Of a stretch of DNA of 64,000 nucleotides, positions 42,785-52,180 are shown piece after piece. The number at the start of each line of letters is the position of its first letter. Position 1 is the stretch's first letter. Position numbers and translations under genes: made by a program. Origin of the DNA: Actinoallomurus vinaceus (GTDB taxonomy: Bacteria > Actinomycetota > Actinomycetes > Streptosporangiales > Streptosporangiaceae); assembly GCF_039542055.1 (NCBI RefSeq), contig NZ_BAABHK010000030.1:29180-93179 (forward strand), written 5' to 3'. Under the pieces are notes generated by a model that saw only the letters and a program-made list of their open reading frames with translations, was not told the DNA's origin and did not search any database.

Positions 42785-44371
42785 ATGTCGGGGACGAAGA
42801 CGGCGGACTCCGCGCCACCGGGCGCGGCCGAGCCGAGAAGCACGCGATCGATCTACATCGCGATCATCGGCCTGATGCTCGGCATGTTCCTCGCGATGCT
42901 GGACAACCTGATCGTCGGCACCGCGCTGCCGACGATCGTCGGTGATCTGGGCGGCCTCAGCCACCTGGCCTGGGTCGTCACCGCTTACACCCTCGCCACG
43001 GCGGCCGCGACGCCGATCTGGGGGAAGCTCGGCGACCTGTACGGCCGCAAGGGCATGTTCATGGCGTCCATCGTCATCTTCCTCGCGGGATCGATGCTGT
43101 CCGGGCTGTCGCAGAGCATGAACCAGCTCATCGGCTTCCGGGCACTACAGGGACTGGGCGCCGGCGGCCTGATGGTCGGGGCGTTCGCGATCATCGGTGA
43201 CCTGGTTCCGCCGCGGGAGCGCGGCCGCTTCCAGGCGATCATCGGCGGGATGATGCCGATCGCCTTCGTCGGCGGCCCGCTGATCGGCGGGTTCCTCACC
43301 GACCACCTCAGCTGGCGCTGGACCTTCTACGTCAACGTGCCGATCGGCGCGATCGCCCTGCTCGTCACCGGCCTGGGCATGCGTCTGCACACGCCGCACA
43401 TCAAGGCGAAGATCGACTTCATCGGGGCGTTCCTGCTGACGGTCGGCGTCGTCTCCCTCACCCTCGTGGCGAGCTGGGGCGGCACCCAGTACGACTGGGC
43501 CTCCGCGCAGATCATCGGGCTCGCGGTCGCGTCGGTCGTGGCCCTGGTCCTGTTCGTCTTCGCCGAGGCCCGCGCCGCCGAGCCGATCCTGCCGCCGCGG
43601 CTGTTCCGCAACCGCAACTTCACGGTCGCGCAGATCCTCAGCTTCTTCGTGGGCGCGGCGATGTTCGGCGCGGTCAACTTCCTCCCGTACTACATGCAGG
43701 ACGTCCAGGGCGCCTCGGCGACGACGAGCGGCCTGCTGCTCCTGCCACTGATGTTCGGCATGCTCGTCGTCATGCTGACCACCGGGCAGCTCATCGCCCG
43801 CAACGGCCGCTACAAGATGTACCCGATCATCGGCGGCGCGGTGATGACCGCCGGCATGCTCGTGCTGCTTCTGCTCAAGGTGGACACCAGCACGGTGATG
43901 AGCTCCGCACTGACGCTCGGCGTCGGTCTCGGCATGGGCTTCATCATGCAGAACACCACGCTCATCACCCAGAACAGCGCCGAGCTGCGGGACATGGGCG
44001 CGGCGAGCGGCTCGGTCACCCTGTTCCGTACGGTCGGGGGCTCGCTCGGAGTGGCGCTGTTCGGGTCGATCTACACCAACCGCCTCGAGCACACCATCAG
44101 CGACCGGCTCGGCGCGGAGGCCGCCCACAAGATCTCCTCTGGCAGCGCCCACCTGACGCCGGCGATGCTGCACACGCTGCCCGCGCCGGTCCGGGAGGCG
44201 TTCGAGGCCGGTGTCACCAGCGGCCTGCACGGGACGGTCATCGGCGGAGCGGTCGTCGCCTTCGCCGCGTTCCTCGTCGCCTGGCTCGTTCGCGAGGTGC
44301 CGCTGCGCGGCTCCGCTCCCAAGGGCTCGACGGAGCAGGCCGCCGAGACCATCGCCGAACCGGCGATCTGA
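42785..44371 (+). CDS. DHA2 (EmrB/QacA) family MFS drug exporter
   Basis: A 528-residue membrane protein with 14 predicted helices. MLDNLIVGTALPTI is the D1 motif of the 14-TMS drug:proton antiporters and GKLGDLYGRKGMFM is motif A; the GGPLIGGFLTDHLSWRWTF block carries motif C. GAGAGAGG precedes the ATG. It is divergent from a dedicated TetR and ends in a very strong terminator. Substrate unknown. Confidence 0.93.
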   Translation: MSGTKTADSAPPGAAEPRSTRSIYIAIIGLMLGMFLAMLDNLIVGTALPTIVGDLGGLSHLAWVVTAYTLATAAATPIWGKLGDLYGRKGMFMASIVIFLAGSMLSGLSQSMNQLIGFRALQGLGAGGLMVGAFAIIGDLVPPRERGRFQAIIGGMMPIAFVGGPLIGGFLTDHLSWRWTFYVNVPIGAIALLVTGLGMRLHTPHIKAKIDFIGAFLLTVGVVSLTLVASWGGTQYDWASAQIIGLAVASVVALVLFVFAEARAAEPILPPRLFRNRNFTVAQILSFFVGAAMFGAVNFLPYYMQDVQGASATTSGLLLLPLMFGMLVVMLTTGQLIARNGRYKMYPIIGGAVMTAGMLVLLLLKVDTSTVMSSALTLGVGLGMGFIMQNTTLITQNSAELRDMGAASGSVTLFRTVGGSLGVALFGSIYTNRLEHTISDRLGAEAAHKISSGSAHLTPAMLHTLPAPVREAFEAGVTSGLHGTVIGGAVVAFAAFLVAWLVREVPLRGSAPKGSTEQAAETIAEPAI

Positions 44372-44382
44372 TCTCGTTCCAC

Positions 44383-44421
44383 CGCGAAAGGGGGGTTCCC
44401 GCCGGGAACCCCCCTTTCGCG
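44383..44421 (+). terminator. Strong terminator after the DHA2 exporter
   Basis: A perfect 18-bp stem (44383-44400 with 44404-44421) with a 3-base loop, beginning 12 bp after the stop. It separates the exporter from glnE. Confidence 0.88.
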
Positions 44422-44543
44422 TCAGCCGGGGGTACATGCCGCAGCGCGATCCGGCGCCGAGCCCGGACGCGCGCCTGGTCCATCCCCAGGGGATGCTTTG
44501 CCCGTGGCGATGGTTCGCCGGGCGTTCATGATTACCTTTATCC

Positions 44544-47543
44544 GTGAGTGAACGCCGTACGGAGAGCACGACCGCCCGGCTGGCCCGGCTCGGGATCACC
44601 GACGTCGCCGAGGCCGCGCGCCGCCTGACGGGCCACGGGCTCGGTGCCGGCCTGCTCGACGTCCTCGGCGCCGCGGCAGATCCCGACCTGGCCCTCACCG
44701 GCCTGATGCGGATGCTGGAGAGGGCCGACGTCCGGGACGAGCTGACCGCCGACCCGGACGCCCTCGGCCGGTTGATCGCCGTTCTCGGCGTCAGCGCCGC
44801 GCTCGGCGACCACCTCGTGCGGCATCCCGACCATTGGAGAGTCCTCACCGGCCCGGCGGCGCTCCAGCGCCCGACGGCCGACGAGCTGCGGACCGCGCTG
44901 CTGGACGCCGTCGGCGCCGACCCGGCCGACCCCGCGCCACGCGCCGGACGGCCGGACCCGATGGTCGCGCTCCGGGTCGCGTACCGGCGGGCGCTGCTGC
45001 ACCTGGCGGGCCGCGACCTCACCGGCGCTGCGGATGTCGAGGAGGTCGCCGCCGAGCTCGCCGACCTCGCCGCGGCGGCGCTGGAGGCCGGCCTGGCCAT
45101 CGCCCGCACCGAGCTGGGCGAGCAGGCCGACACCTGCCGGCTCGCCGTGATCGGCATGGGCAAGTGCGGCGGGCGCGAGCTTAACTACGTCAGCGACGTC
45201 GACGTCATCTTCGTCGCCGAACCGATGCCGGGCCAGGACGAGACGGTCGCGCTGCGCGCCGCGACACGGCTGGCCTCCGGGATGATCCGGGCCTGCTCGG
45301 CGAGCACCGCCGAGGGCGCGCTGTGGGAGGTCGACGCCGCGCTGCGCCCGGAGGGCAAGGCGGGGCCGCTCGTGCGGACGCTCGCCAGCCACCGCGCCTA
45401 CTACGAGCGCTGGGCCAAGACCTGGGAGTTCCAGGCGCTGCTGAAGGCCCGGCCCGTCGCAGGCGATCGGAAGCTGGGCGAGGAGTACACCGCGGCCCTC
45501 GCCCCGCTCGTCTGGCGGGCCGCCGAGCGAGAGAATTTCGTCGAGGACGTCCAGGCGATGCGCCGCCGGGTCGAGGAGCACATCGACCCGGACAAGGCGG
45601 GACGCCAGCTCAAGCTCGGCCCCGGCGGGCTGCGGGACGTGGAGTTCGCGGTCCAGCTGCTCCAGCTCGTCCACGGCCGTACGGACGAGGGCCTGCGCGG
45701 GCCGAACACGCTGATCGCCCTCAAGAAGCTGTCCTGGGGCGGGTACGTCGGCCGGGCCGACGCCGCCGCGCTCGCGAACGCCTACCGGTTCCTGCGGCGC
45801 GTCGAGCACCTCATCCAGCTCCACCGGCTGCGGCGCACGCACCTGGTGCCCGAGGACCCGGCCGACCTGCGGCGCCTGGGCCGGGCGCTGGGCTTTCGCA
45901 CCGACCCGGTGGGGGAGTTCACGGCCGAATGGCGGCGGCACGCCCGCGAGGTCCGGCGTCTGCACGAGAAGCTCTTCTACCGGCCGCTGCTGCTGGCCGT
46001 GGCGCGGCTGCCCGGCGACGAGGCGCGCCTGACCCGGGAGGCGGCCCGTACGCGGCTGGAGGCGCTCGGCTACGCCGACCCGGACGGCGCGCTGCGGCAC
46101 CTGGAGTCCCTGACGTCCGGGGTCTCCCGGCGCGCGGCGATCCAGCGGACGCTGCTGCCCGTCATGCTGGGCTGGTTCGCCGACGGCCCGGACCCCGACG
46201 CCGGGCTGCTCGGCTTCCGGCAGGTCAGCGACGCGCTCGGCACCACCCCGTGGTACCTGCGGCTGCTGCGCGACGACGTCACCGTGGCCGAGCGGATGGC
46301 GCATGTGCTGTCCTCCAGCCGCTACGCCACCGACCTGCTGCTCCGCGCGCCGGAGGCCGTCTCCCTGCTGGCCGGCGACGCCGAGCTGACGCCGCGGTCG
46401 CAGGACGCACTGCGCACCGAGGCTCTGGCCGCGGTGGGCCGGCACATGGGCGCGGCCGCCACCCGCCTGCAGTTCGATCCGGCGGCCGAGGCGGTCGCCG
46501 CGGTGCGGGGCATCCGCCGCCGCGAGCTGCTGCGCGTGGCGGTGGCGGACCTGCTCGGCCGCCTCGACGTGCGCGCGACCGGCGAGGCGCTGACCGCCAT
46601 CACGATGGTCACGATCGAGGCGGCGTTGTCGGCCGCCATCGCCAAGATCGAGATGGAGCGGCGCTCGCCCCTGCCGACGCGGTTCGCGGTCGTCGCGATG
46701 GGCCGCCTCGGCGGGTACGAGCTCGGCTACGGCAGCGACGCGGACGTCATGTTCGTCCACGACCCGCTGCCGGGAGCCGAGCGGGAGGCGCCCGCCGCCG
46801 CCCACGCGGTCGCGGAGGAACTGCGCAGGCTGCTCGCGCTGCCCGCGCCGGACCCGCCGCTGGTGATCGACCCGGGGCTGCGACCAGAGGGACGGCAGGG
46901 CCCGCTCGTGCGCACCTTCGACTCCTACGCCTCCTACTACCGGCGCTGGTCCTCGCCCTGGGAGAGCCAGGCGCTGCTGCGCGCGGCCCCGGTCATCGGT
47001 GACCAGGAGCTCGGCGCGCGCTTCCGGGGGCTGATCGACCCGCTCCGGTGGCCGCAGGGCGGGATCGACGACCGCGCGCTGCTGGAGATCCGCCGGCTGA
47101 AGGCCCGTATGGAGGCCGAGCGGCTGCCCCGCGGCGTCGACCGCCGCCTCCACACCAAGCTGGGGCCCGGCGGCCTGTCCGACGTCGAGTGGGTCGCCCA
47201 GCTGCTCCAGCTCCAGCACGCGTACGAGATCCCGGAACTGCGCACCACGCGCACCCTGAAAGCGCTCGACGCCGCGGCGGCGGCCGACCTGCTGGACCGC
47301 GAGGACGCCGTCCGGCTCTGCGATGCCTGGCGGCTGGCCACGCGCATCCGCAACGCCGTCATGCTCGTACGCGGGCGGGCCTCGGACACGCTGCCGACCG
47401 AGCACCACCGCGCGCGCTCCGCCGTGGCCGGCATCCTCGGCTACCCCGCCTCCGGCGACATGCTGGAGGACTACCGGCGCCACGCCCGCCACGCCCGGGC
47501 CGTCGTCGAGCGCGTCTTCTACGGGGACGGCGGAGGTTCGTGA
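44544..47543 (+). CDS. glnE: Glutamine synthetase adenylyltransferase/adenylyl-removing enzyme
   Basis: A 999-residue bifunctional enzyme that adds or removes AMP on the regulatory Tyr of GlnA. Both halves carry the nucleotidyltransferase signature: DVDVIF near 218-223 in the N-terminal (deadenylylating) half and GSDADVMF near 730-737 in the C-terminal (adenylylating) half. Length fits the family. GTG start has no ribosome site but a TACCTT hexamer lies just upstream, so the mRNA may be leaderless. The target is encoded at 59351-60775. Confidence 0.95.
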   Translation: MSERRTESTTARLARLGITDVAEAARRLTGHGLGAGLLDVLGAAADPDLALTGLMRMLERADVRDELTADPDALGRLIAVLGVSAALGDHLVRHPDHWRVLTGPAALQRPTADELRTALLDAVGADPADPAPRAGRPDPMVALRVAYRRALLHLAGRDLTGAADVEEVAAELADLAAAALEAGLAIARTELGEQADTCRLAVIGMGKCGGRELNYVSDVDVIFVAEPMPGQDETVALRAATRLASGMIRACSASTAEGALWEVDAALRPEGKAGPLVRTLASHRAYYERWAKTWEFQALLKARPVAGDRKLGEEYTAALAPLVWRAAERENFVEDVQAMRRRVEEHIDPDKAGRQLKLGPGGLRDVEFAVQLLQLVHGRTDEGLRGPNTLIALKKLSWGGYVGRADAAALANAYRFLRRVEHLIQLHRLRRTHLVPEDPADLRRLGRALGFRTDPVGEFTAEWRRHAREVRRLHEKLFYRPLLLAVARLPGDEARLTREAARTRLEALGYADPDGALRHLESLTSGVSRRAAIQRTLLPVMLGWFADGPDPDAGLLGFRQVSDALGTTPWYLRLLRDDVTVAERMAHVLSSSRYATDLLLRAPEAVSLLAGDAELTPRSQDALRTEALAAVGRHMGAAATRLQFDPAAEAVAAVRGIRRRELLRVAVADLLGRLDVRATGEALTAITMVTIEAALSAAIAKIEMERRSPLPTRFAVVAMGRLGGYELGYGSDADVMFVHDPLPGAEREAPAAAHAVAEELRRLLALPAPDPPLVIDPGLRPEGRQGPLVRTFDSYASYYRRWSSPWESQALLRAAPVIGDQELGARFRGLIDPLRWPQGGIDDRALLEIRRLKARMEAERLPRGVDRRLHTKLGPGGLSDVEWVAQLLQLQHAYEIPELRTTRTLKALDAAAAADLLDREDAVRLCDAWRLATRIRNAVMLVRGRASDTLPTEHHRARSAVAGILGYPASGDMLEDYRRHARHARAVVERVFYGDGGGS

Positions 47544-47644
47544 ACGGGGACGGCTCGGGCCACCAGTGGGGATGGCGCGAACCGAAAGGTTAACGCCCGG
47601 TCAACCCCGGGTTGCGCGGAGCCTGCCGTGCGGGAGAATCCAGC

Positions 47645-49168
47645 GTGATCGTCAACCGGGCCGTGGCCGCTCTCGCCGTTCTCGCGCTGCTGACCGGATG
47701 CGGCGGGGGAGGCGGCAAGGCGCCGGTCCGGCACCGCGCACCCACGTCCGCGCCCACGCCCGCCGTCGCCGAGAACACCCGGCCGGGCACCAAGGACTGG
47801 AAGGTCCGCACGGCCGGCGCCGAGCACGCCATCGAGGGCTTCGCCGACCGCGTGAGCGTGCTGCCGGGCGAGTCCTTCCGGCTGTTCGTGTCGACGACCG
47901 CCAAGGGCTACACCGTCAGTGCCTTCCGCATGGGCTGGTACGCCGGCGCCCAGGCGCGGAAGGTGTGGGCCTCGCCGCACCAGGCCGGGCAGAAGCAGGC
48001 GGGCGCGAAGACGACCGGCGGCACCCACACGGTCACCGCGCCGTGGAAGCCCTCCCTCACGGTCGCGACCCGGGACTGGCCCGAGGGCTCCTACCTGCTG
48101 CGCCTGGACGCCGACTCCGGAGCCCAGCGGTTCGTGCCGGTCACCGTGCGGTCGCCGAGCACCGCGGGCAAGGTCGTCATCCTCAACGGCACGACCACCT
48201 GGCAGGCGTACAACATGTGGGGCGGCCGCGACCTGTACAAGGGGCCGGGCGGCTTCGACGGACGCTCCCGGGCCGTCAGCTTCGACCGCCCCTACGACGG
48301 GAACGGCGCGATCAAGTTCCTCGCCTTCGAACAGCCCGCCATCGCGCTCGCCGAGAAGACCGGGCTGCCCCTCGCGTACGAGACCGACAACGACCTCCAC
48401 CACGACCCGCGGCTGCTCGACGGCGCCCGGGCGCTGGTGACCCTCGGCCACGACGAGTACTGGTCGACCGCGATGCGCGACGAGGCGACGAAGGCCCGCG
48501 ACGCCGGGATGAACATCGCCTTCCTGGGCGCCAACGCCGTGAACCGGCACATCCGGTTCGAGGCGACCTCCCTCGGCGCGGACCGCCTCGTCGTCTGCTA
48601 CAAGAGCGCCGAGGAGGATCCGATCAAGGATCCGGCCGAGAAGACCCAGGACTGGCGCCTGTCGCCGAAGCCCCGCCCCGAGAGCGCCCTGATCGGCATC
48701 ATGTACACCTGCTTCCCCGCCGACGGGGCGTGGAAGGTGTACCGGCCGGACAACTGGGTGTTCGCGGGCACCGGCGCCCGCGAGGGGGAGGAGTTCCCCG
48801 GCGTGATCGGCCCGGAGTCCGACGCGGTCACGAGGGGCGGCCCGACGCCCCGGCCGATCGAGGTGCTGGCCCACTCCACCGTCCAGTGCGGCACGTCCAC
48901 GACGACCTCCGACGCGACGTACTACACCGCCAAGAGCGGGGCCGGGGTGTTCGCCACGGGGACGATGCGCTGGGTCTGCGCGATGCGCGGCAGCGCCTGC
49001 GGCCACGGCGTCACCGGGAAGGCGGCGTCGTTCGTCGCAAAGGTCACCGAGAACGTCCTGCGCGCGTTCGCCGCCGGTCCCGCCGGCCGGTCCCATCCGG
49101 CGCGGGACAACCTCAAAAAGGTCAAACCGGCCGGGCTCGGCGCGGCCCAGGGCGCGGATCTCGATTAG
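47645..49168 (+). CDS. N,N-dimethylformamidase beta-subunit-like lipoprotein
   Basis: A 507-residue exported protein. The lipobox LLTG-Cys near residue 20 is followed by a Pro/Ala linker, a domain of about 65-180 with FRMGWYAG, and an alpha/beta domain matching the large subunit of N,N-dimethylformamidase (TWQAYNMWGGRDLY, TDNDLH, TLGHDEYWS). The iron-binding residues of DMFase are not certain here. Actinomycetes encode several such secreted proteins with unproven activity. GTG at 47645 was chosen for its GGGAGA site and clean signal peptide. Confidence 0.75.
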   Translation: MIVNRAVAALAVLALLTGCGGGGGKAPVRHRAPTSAPTPAVAENTRPGTKDWKVRTAGAEHAIEGFADRVSVLPGESFRLFVSTTAKGYTVSAFRMGWYAGAQARKVWASPHQAGQKQAGAKTTGGTHTVTAPWKPSLTVATRDWPEGSYLLRLDADSGAQRFVPVTVRSPSTAGKVVILNGTTTWQAYNMWGGRDLYKGPGGFDGRSRAVSFDRPYDGNGAIKFLAFEQPAIALAEKTGLPLAYETDNDLHHDPRLLDGARALVTLGHDEYWSTAMRDEATKARDAGMNIAFLGANAVNRHIRFEATSLGADRLVVCYKSAEEDPIKDPAEKTQDWRLSPKPRPESALIGIMYTCFPADGAWKVYRPDNWVFAGTGAREGEEFPGVIGPESDAVTRGGPTPRPIEVLAHSTVQCGTSTTTSDATYYTAKSGAGVFATGTMRWVCAMRGSACGHGVTGKAASFVAKVTENVLRAFAAGPAGRSHPARDNLKKVKPAGLGAAQGADLD

Positions 49169-49175
49169 TTATTAG

Positions 49176-49195
49176 GCCGAATTCTTGAATTCGGC
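49176..49195 (+). terminator. Short hairpin in a locally AT-rich gap
   Basis: GCCGAATTC and GAATTCGGC (49176-49184, 49187-49195) form an 8-9-bp stem eight bases past the stop. The whole 90-bp gap is much lower in GC than its surroundings. Confidence 0.55.
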
Positions 49196-49258
49196 AGAGT
49201 CCTATTCCGATAATGGATGGTAATTGCGTGGCTGCGCTCCGTTTTTTAGGCTGAGCGC

Positions 49259-50323
49259 ATGGCAATGTCTACCGAACCGATCGGCAGCATCCCCCGTCCC
49301 CCGGAGCTTCTGGCCGCGATGCGCTCCCACGCCTCCGGTGAGATCGACGACACCGATCTCGGCAAGGCACAGGACGAGGCGGTCCGCGACACCATCCGGC
49401 GCCTGGAGGGGATCGGCTCCCCGGTCGTCACCGATGGTGAGCAGTCCAAGCCGAGTTTCGCCACCTATCCGCTCGACGGAGCCTCGAATCTGGCGAGCGA
49501 CGGCGCCGTCATCCCCTTCGCCGACGGGCATCAGCGGCAATTGCCACGCATCACGGCGGGCCCGTTCCGGTACCGGGTGCACGCCGAGCGCTACCTCCGG
49601 GCCGCGCTCCGGCACGCCACCGTGCCGGTCAAGCAGGCCGTCATCGCCCCATCCGCCCTGAGCCTGCTCTACCCGGGCGCCGGCCTCGACGGCTATCCCC
49701 GCGAGCGGTTCCTCGCCGACCTCGCGGACGAGGCCGAGGCCGACATCCGGGGCGCCCTCGACGCGGGTGCGCACCTGGTTCAGCTCGACTTCACCGAAGG
49801 CCGGCTGTCCCTCAAGCTCGATCCCAGCGGCGGCGTCCTGGACGACTTCATCGCGCTCAACAACGCGGTCCTCGAGCGGTTCACCGAGGCCGAGCGGGCC
49901 CGCATCGGCGTGCACACCTGCCCGGGCGGTGACCAGGACTCAACGCACAGCCTCGACGTCGACTACGTGGAGCTGCTGCCCAAGCTGTTCCGGCTGCGGG
50001 CCGGCGCCTTCTACCTGCAGATGGCCGGTGAGAGCCGGCCGGACCGGGCACTGGCCGTCGTCGCCGACCACCTGCCCGAGGGGGCGCGCGTGTTCATCGG
50101 CGTCACCGACCCGATCGATCCCCGGGTCGAGACGCCCGACGAGGTGTGCGAGCGGGTCCTCGCCGCCGCCCGCCACGTGCCGCCCGACCGGCTGGGCACC
50201 TGCGACGACTGCGGCTTCTCGCCGTTCGCCGACGACACCTCGACCTCGCGGGAGACCGCCTTCGCCAAGATCCGCGCCCGGGTGGAGGGCACGGCGCTCG
50301 CCGCCCGCAAGCTCGGGGTCTGA
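49259..50323 (+). CDS. Cobalamin-independent methionine synthase-like protein (MetE C-domain type)
   Basis: A 354-residue protein of the Meth_synt_2 family: a single TIM-barrel domain that in MetE holds zinc and homocysteine. Zinc-type residues are visible in VHTCPGGD (about 219-226) and CDDCGF (about 318-323). It lacks the N-terminal MetE half, so it needs another methyl donor or acts on an unknown thiol. The start is ATG at 49259 in an AT-rich leader. Its last codons form the first copy of a 67-bp duplication that extends into the next gene. Confidence 0.85.
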   Translation: MAMSTEPIGSIPRPPELLAAMRSHASGEIDDTDLGKAQDEAVRDTIRRLEGIGSPVVTDGEQSKPSFATYPLDGASNLASDGAVIPFADGHQRQLPRITAGPFRYRVHAERYLRAALRHATVPVKQAVIAPSALSLLYPGAGLDGYPRERFLADLADEAEADIRGALDAGAHLVQLDFTEGRLSLKLDPSGGVLDDFIALNNAVLERFTEAERARIGVHTCPGGDQDSTHSLDVDYVELLPKLFRLRAGAFYLQMAGESRPDRALAVVADHLPEGARVFIGVTDPIDPRVETPDEVCERVLAAARHVPPDRLGTCDDCGFSPFADDTSTSRETAFAKIRARVEGTALAARKLGV

Positions 50324-50420
50324 AGCCGGGCGTCAGATCCGGTCAGACGGCCGTCGAACCGCGCTCGCCGCCCGCAGGCCCGGGGCTTGAAGTCGGGACC
50401 GGCCAAGCGGCCGTCGACGT
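50294..50420. repeat. Duplicated metE-like 3' end reaching into the convergent gene
   Basis: Unit 1 (50294-50360) holds the last ten codons and stop of the MetE-like gene. Unit 2 (50361-about 50420) repeats it (GCGCTCGCCGCCCGCARGC, then CGGGGYYTGAAGYCGGG) with a small deletion. The convergent pap2 gene ends at 50343, so its C-terminus is encoded by duplicated material. Confidence 0.85.
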
Positions 50421-51227
50421 GCCGCCCGTGTCGGTGGAGAAGATACGGGCGGCCGGGCCGAGCCGGGGGATGATCGTCCGGACCGTGCGCGTGGCCGCGT
50501 AGCCGGCGAACAGGGTGACGACACCGCCGATGGCGTCGAGCAGGTAGTGGTTCGCGGTGCCCAGGATCACGATCACGGTCGCGACCGGATAGCAGTAGAC
50601 CAGCCACCGGAACCTGTTCGGCCGCGTCACGTCGGCGATGGCGATCGCGCACCACAGCGACCATCCCGTGTGCAATGACGGCATGGCGGCGTACTGGTTC
50701 GACACCGACGCGATCGGCGAGGCGCCGGACTCGTACAGGCCGCCGGTGTGGAACGTCAGCACCGTGTCGACGAAGCCGGGCACCATGCGCGGCGGCGCGA
50801 GCGGATACAGCCAGAACCCGATGAGGGCCAGCACCGTCGTCGCGAAGATCAGCCGCCGGTAGAACACATAGCGTTCCGGGTGGCGCAGGTAGAGCCAGAC
50901 GAGCACGCCGATCGTCACGACGAAGTGCAGGCTGGCGTAGTAGTAGTTGGCGCCGACCCCGAGCCACCGCACATCGGTGAAGAGCCGGTTGATCGACAGC
51001 TCCACGTTGAGGTGCAGCAGCCCCTCGAGGTGGAGGATGTCGTGCCCGCGATGGAGCGCCGCCGTGTGGTTGGGCGGCACCAGATTGCGGACCAGGGAGT
51101 AAGCGCTGTAACAGAGCGCGATGAGCAGGATCTCACGGTAGAAGCGGGGGCGTTTCGCGGTCTGCCCTTCCGCGCGCGCCCCCGTCGTGTCGCCCGTGGC
51201 GACTGGCGCAACGGCCGACCTCGACAT
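50343..51227 (-). CDS. PAP2-superfamily membrane phosphatase (Aur1/Ipt1-like), copy 1
   Basis: A 294-residue membrane protein with about six helices. PAP2 motifs: PLAPPRMVPGFVD, QYAAMPSLHTGWSLW (first catalytic His) and TANHYLLDAIGG (second His and Asp). Family members release phosphate from lipid phosphates or transfer inositol phosphate head groups. The N-terminus is cytoplasmic. It is a tandem paralogue of the next gene (gap 13 bp) and probably cotranscribed with it. Residues after about 265 derive from the duplicated MetE-like 3' end and are probably unstructured. Confidence 0.88.
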   Translation of the reverse strand: MSRSAVAPVATGDTTGARAEGQTAKRPRFYREILLIALCYSAYSLVRNLVPPNHTAALHRGHDILHLEGLLHLNVELSINRLFTDVRWLGVGANYYYASLHFVVTIGVLVWLYLRHPERYVFYRRLIFATTVLALIGFWLYPLAPPRMVPGFVDTVLTFHTGGLYESGASPIASVSNQYAAMPSLHTGWSLWCAIAIADVTRPNRFRWLVYCYPVATVIVILGTANHYLLDAIGGVVTLFAGYAATRTVRTIIPRLGPAARIFSTDTGGTSTAAWPVPTSSPGPAGGERGSTAV

Positions 51228-51240
51228 GATCCCTATGGTC

Positions 51241-52074
51241 TCAGATCGAAACGGGTGAGCCGTCGGTATTCGTTGTCTTGTTTGTCACTTTGTGATCTTT
51301 CAGTCGTCCGCTCGCGGTCACCTTGCGATACGGGAACAGGCAGGTGGCCAGCGCGCCGGCCGTGATCACGATGCCGACCGCCGCGTCCAGCAGGTAATGA
51401 TTGGCCGTCGAGAAGATCACCAAAATTGTCACGATTGGGTAAAGTGTCGCGATCGCCCGTACCCACGGGCGGCGCGAAAGCGTCACCACCGCGACCGCGC
51501 ACCACAATGCCCACCCCGCGTGCATTGAGGGCATTGCCGCGAACTGATTGGTCAGCGAACCCGCCTGGGGCGACGAATACAGGCCGAACGTGTGCAATGC
51601 CGTCACCGGGTCGATGAAACCGAGCCCGCCGAGGAAGCGCGGCGGCGCCAGCGGGTACACCCAGAAGCCGATCAGCGCGATTCCCGTGGCCAGCATGAGG
51701 GAGGTGCGCAGCCGGTGGAAGTGCTGCGGCCGCCGCCGGTAGAGCCACACGAGCACCGTGAGCGTGACGGCGAAGTGCGCGGTGGCGTAGAAGTAGTTCG
51801 CGAGCCGGGCCAGCAGCGGTTCGTGCATGAGGCCGTGGTTGAGGTTCAGCTCGACGTCGATGCCCAGTGCGTGCTCCAGCCGCAGGATCTGCCCCGCGTG
51901 TGCGTACGCCGCCGGCTCGTCGTGCGGGATCAGCAGCCGGACCAGTGTGTACGCGCAGTAGAACGCGGCGGCCAGCGCGATCTCCCGCCATAGCCGCAGC
52001 GCCGACGACGTCGAGGACGGGGCGGTGGGCGGCCGGCGTGTGGGACTGGGGTGGGGGGCGGCAAGCTGGGCCAT
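51241..52074 (-). CDS. PAP2-superfamily membrane phosphatase (Aur1/Ipt1-like), copy 2
   Basis: A 277-residue paralogue of the adjacent gene with the same order of motifs: PLAPPRFLGGLGFID, QFAAMPSMHAGWALW and TANHYLLDAAVG. The two proteins align almost end to end by eye, differing in the N-terminal arm and the C-terminal tail. The ATG at 52074 has no strong ribosome site; the in-frame region upstream is not needed. Substrate unknown; the pair may act on different lipids or as a heterodimer. Confidence 0.86.
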   Translation of the reverse strand: MAQLAAPHPSPTRRPPTAPSSTSSALRLWREIALAAAFYCAYTLVRLLIPHDEPAAYAHAGQILRLEHALGIDVELNLNHGLMHEPLLARLANYFYATAHFAVTLTVLVWLYRRRPQHFHRLRTSLMLATGIALIGFWVYPLAPPRFLGGLGFIDPVTALHTFGLYSSPQAGSLTNQFAAMPSMHAGWALWCAVAVVTLSRRPWVRAIATLYPIVTILVIFSTANHYLLDAAVGIVITAGALATCLFPYRKVTASGRLKDHKVTNKTTNTDGSPVSI

Positions 52075-52180
52075 GATGTCAATCTTGGACGAGCCGCATC
52101 CTCCTGTGATCATCTCCAGGAATGGTCTGCGACTCGGCCCAGGAGAGTACGGGCCTAGTCCTCAGGGGGGATGCCGGCTC

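Noticed and set aside
44538..47492. Antisense frame of almost 1000 codons across glnE
   Set aside because: glnE has full catalytic motifs on the plus strand; the antisense frame is composition-driven.
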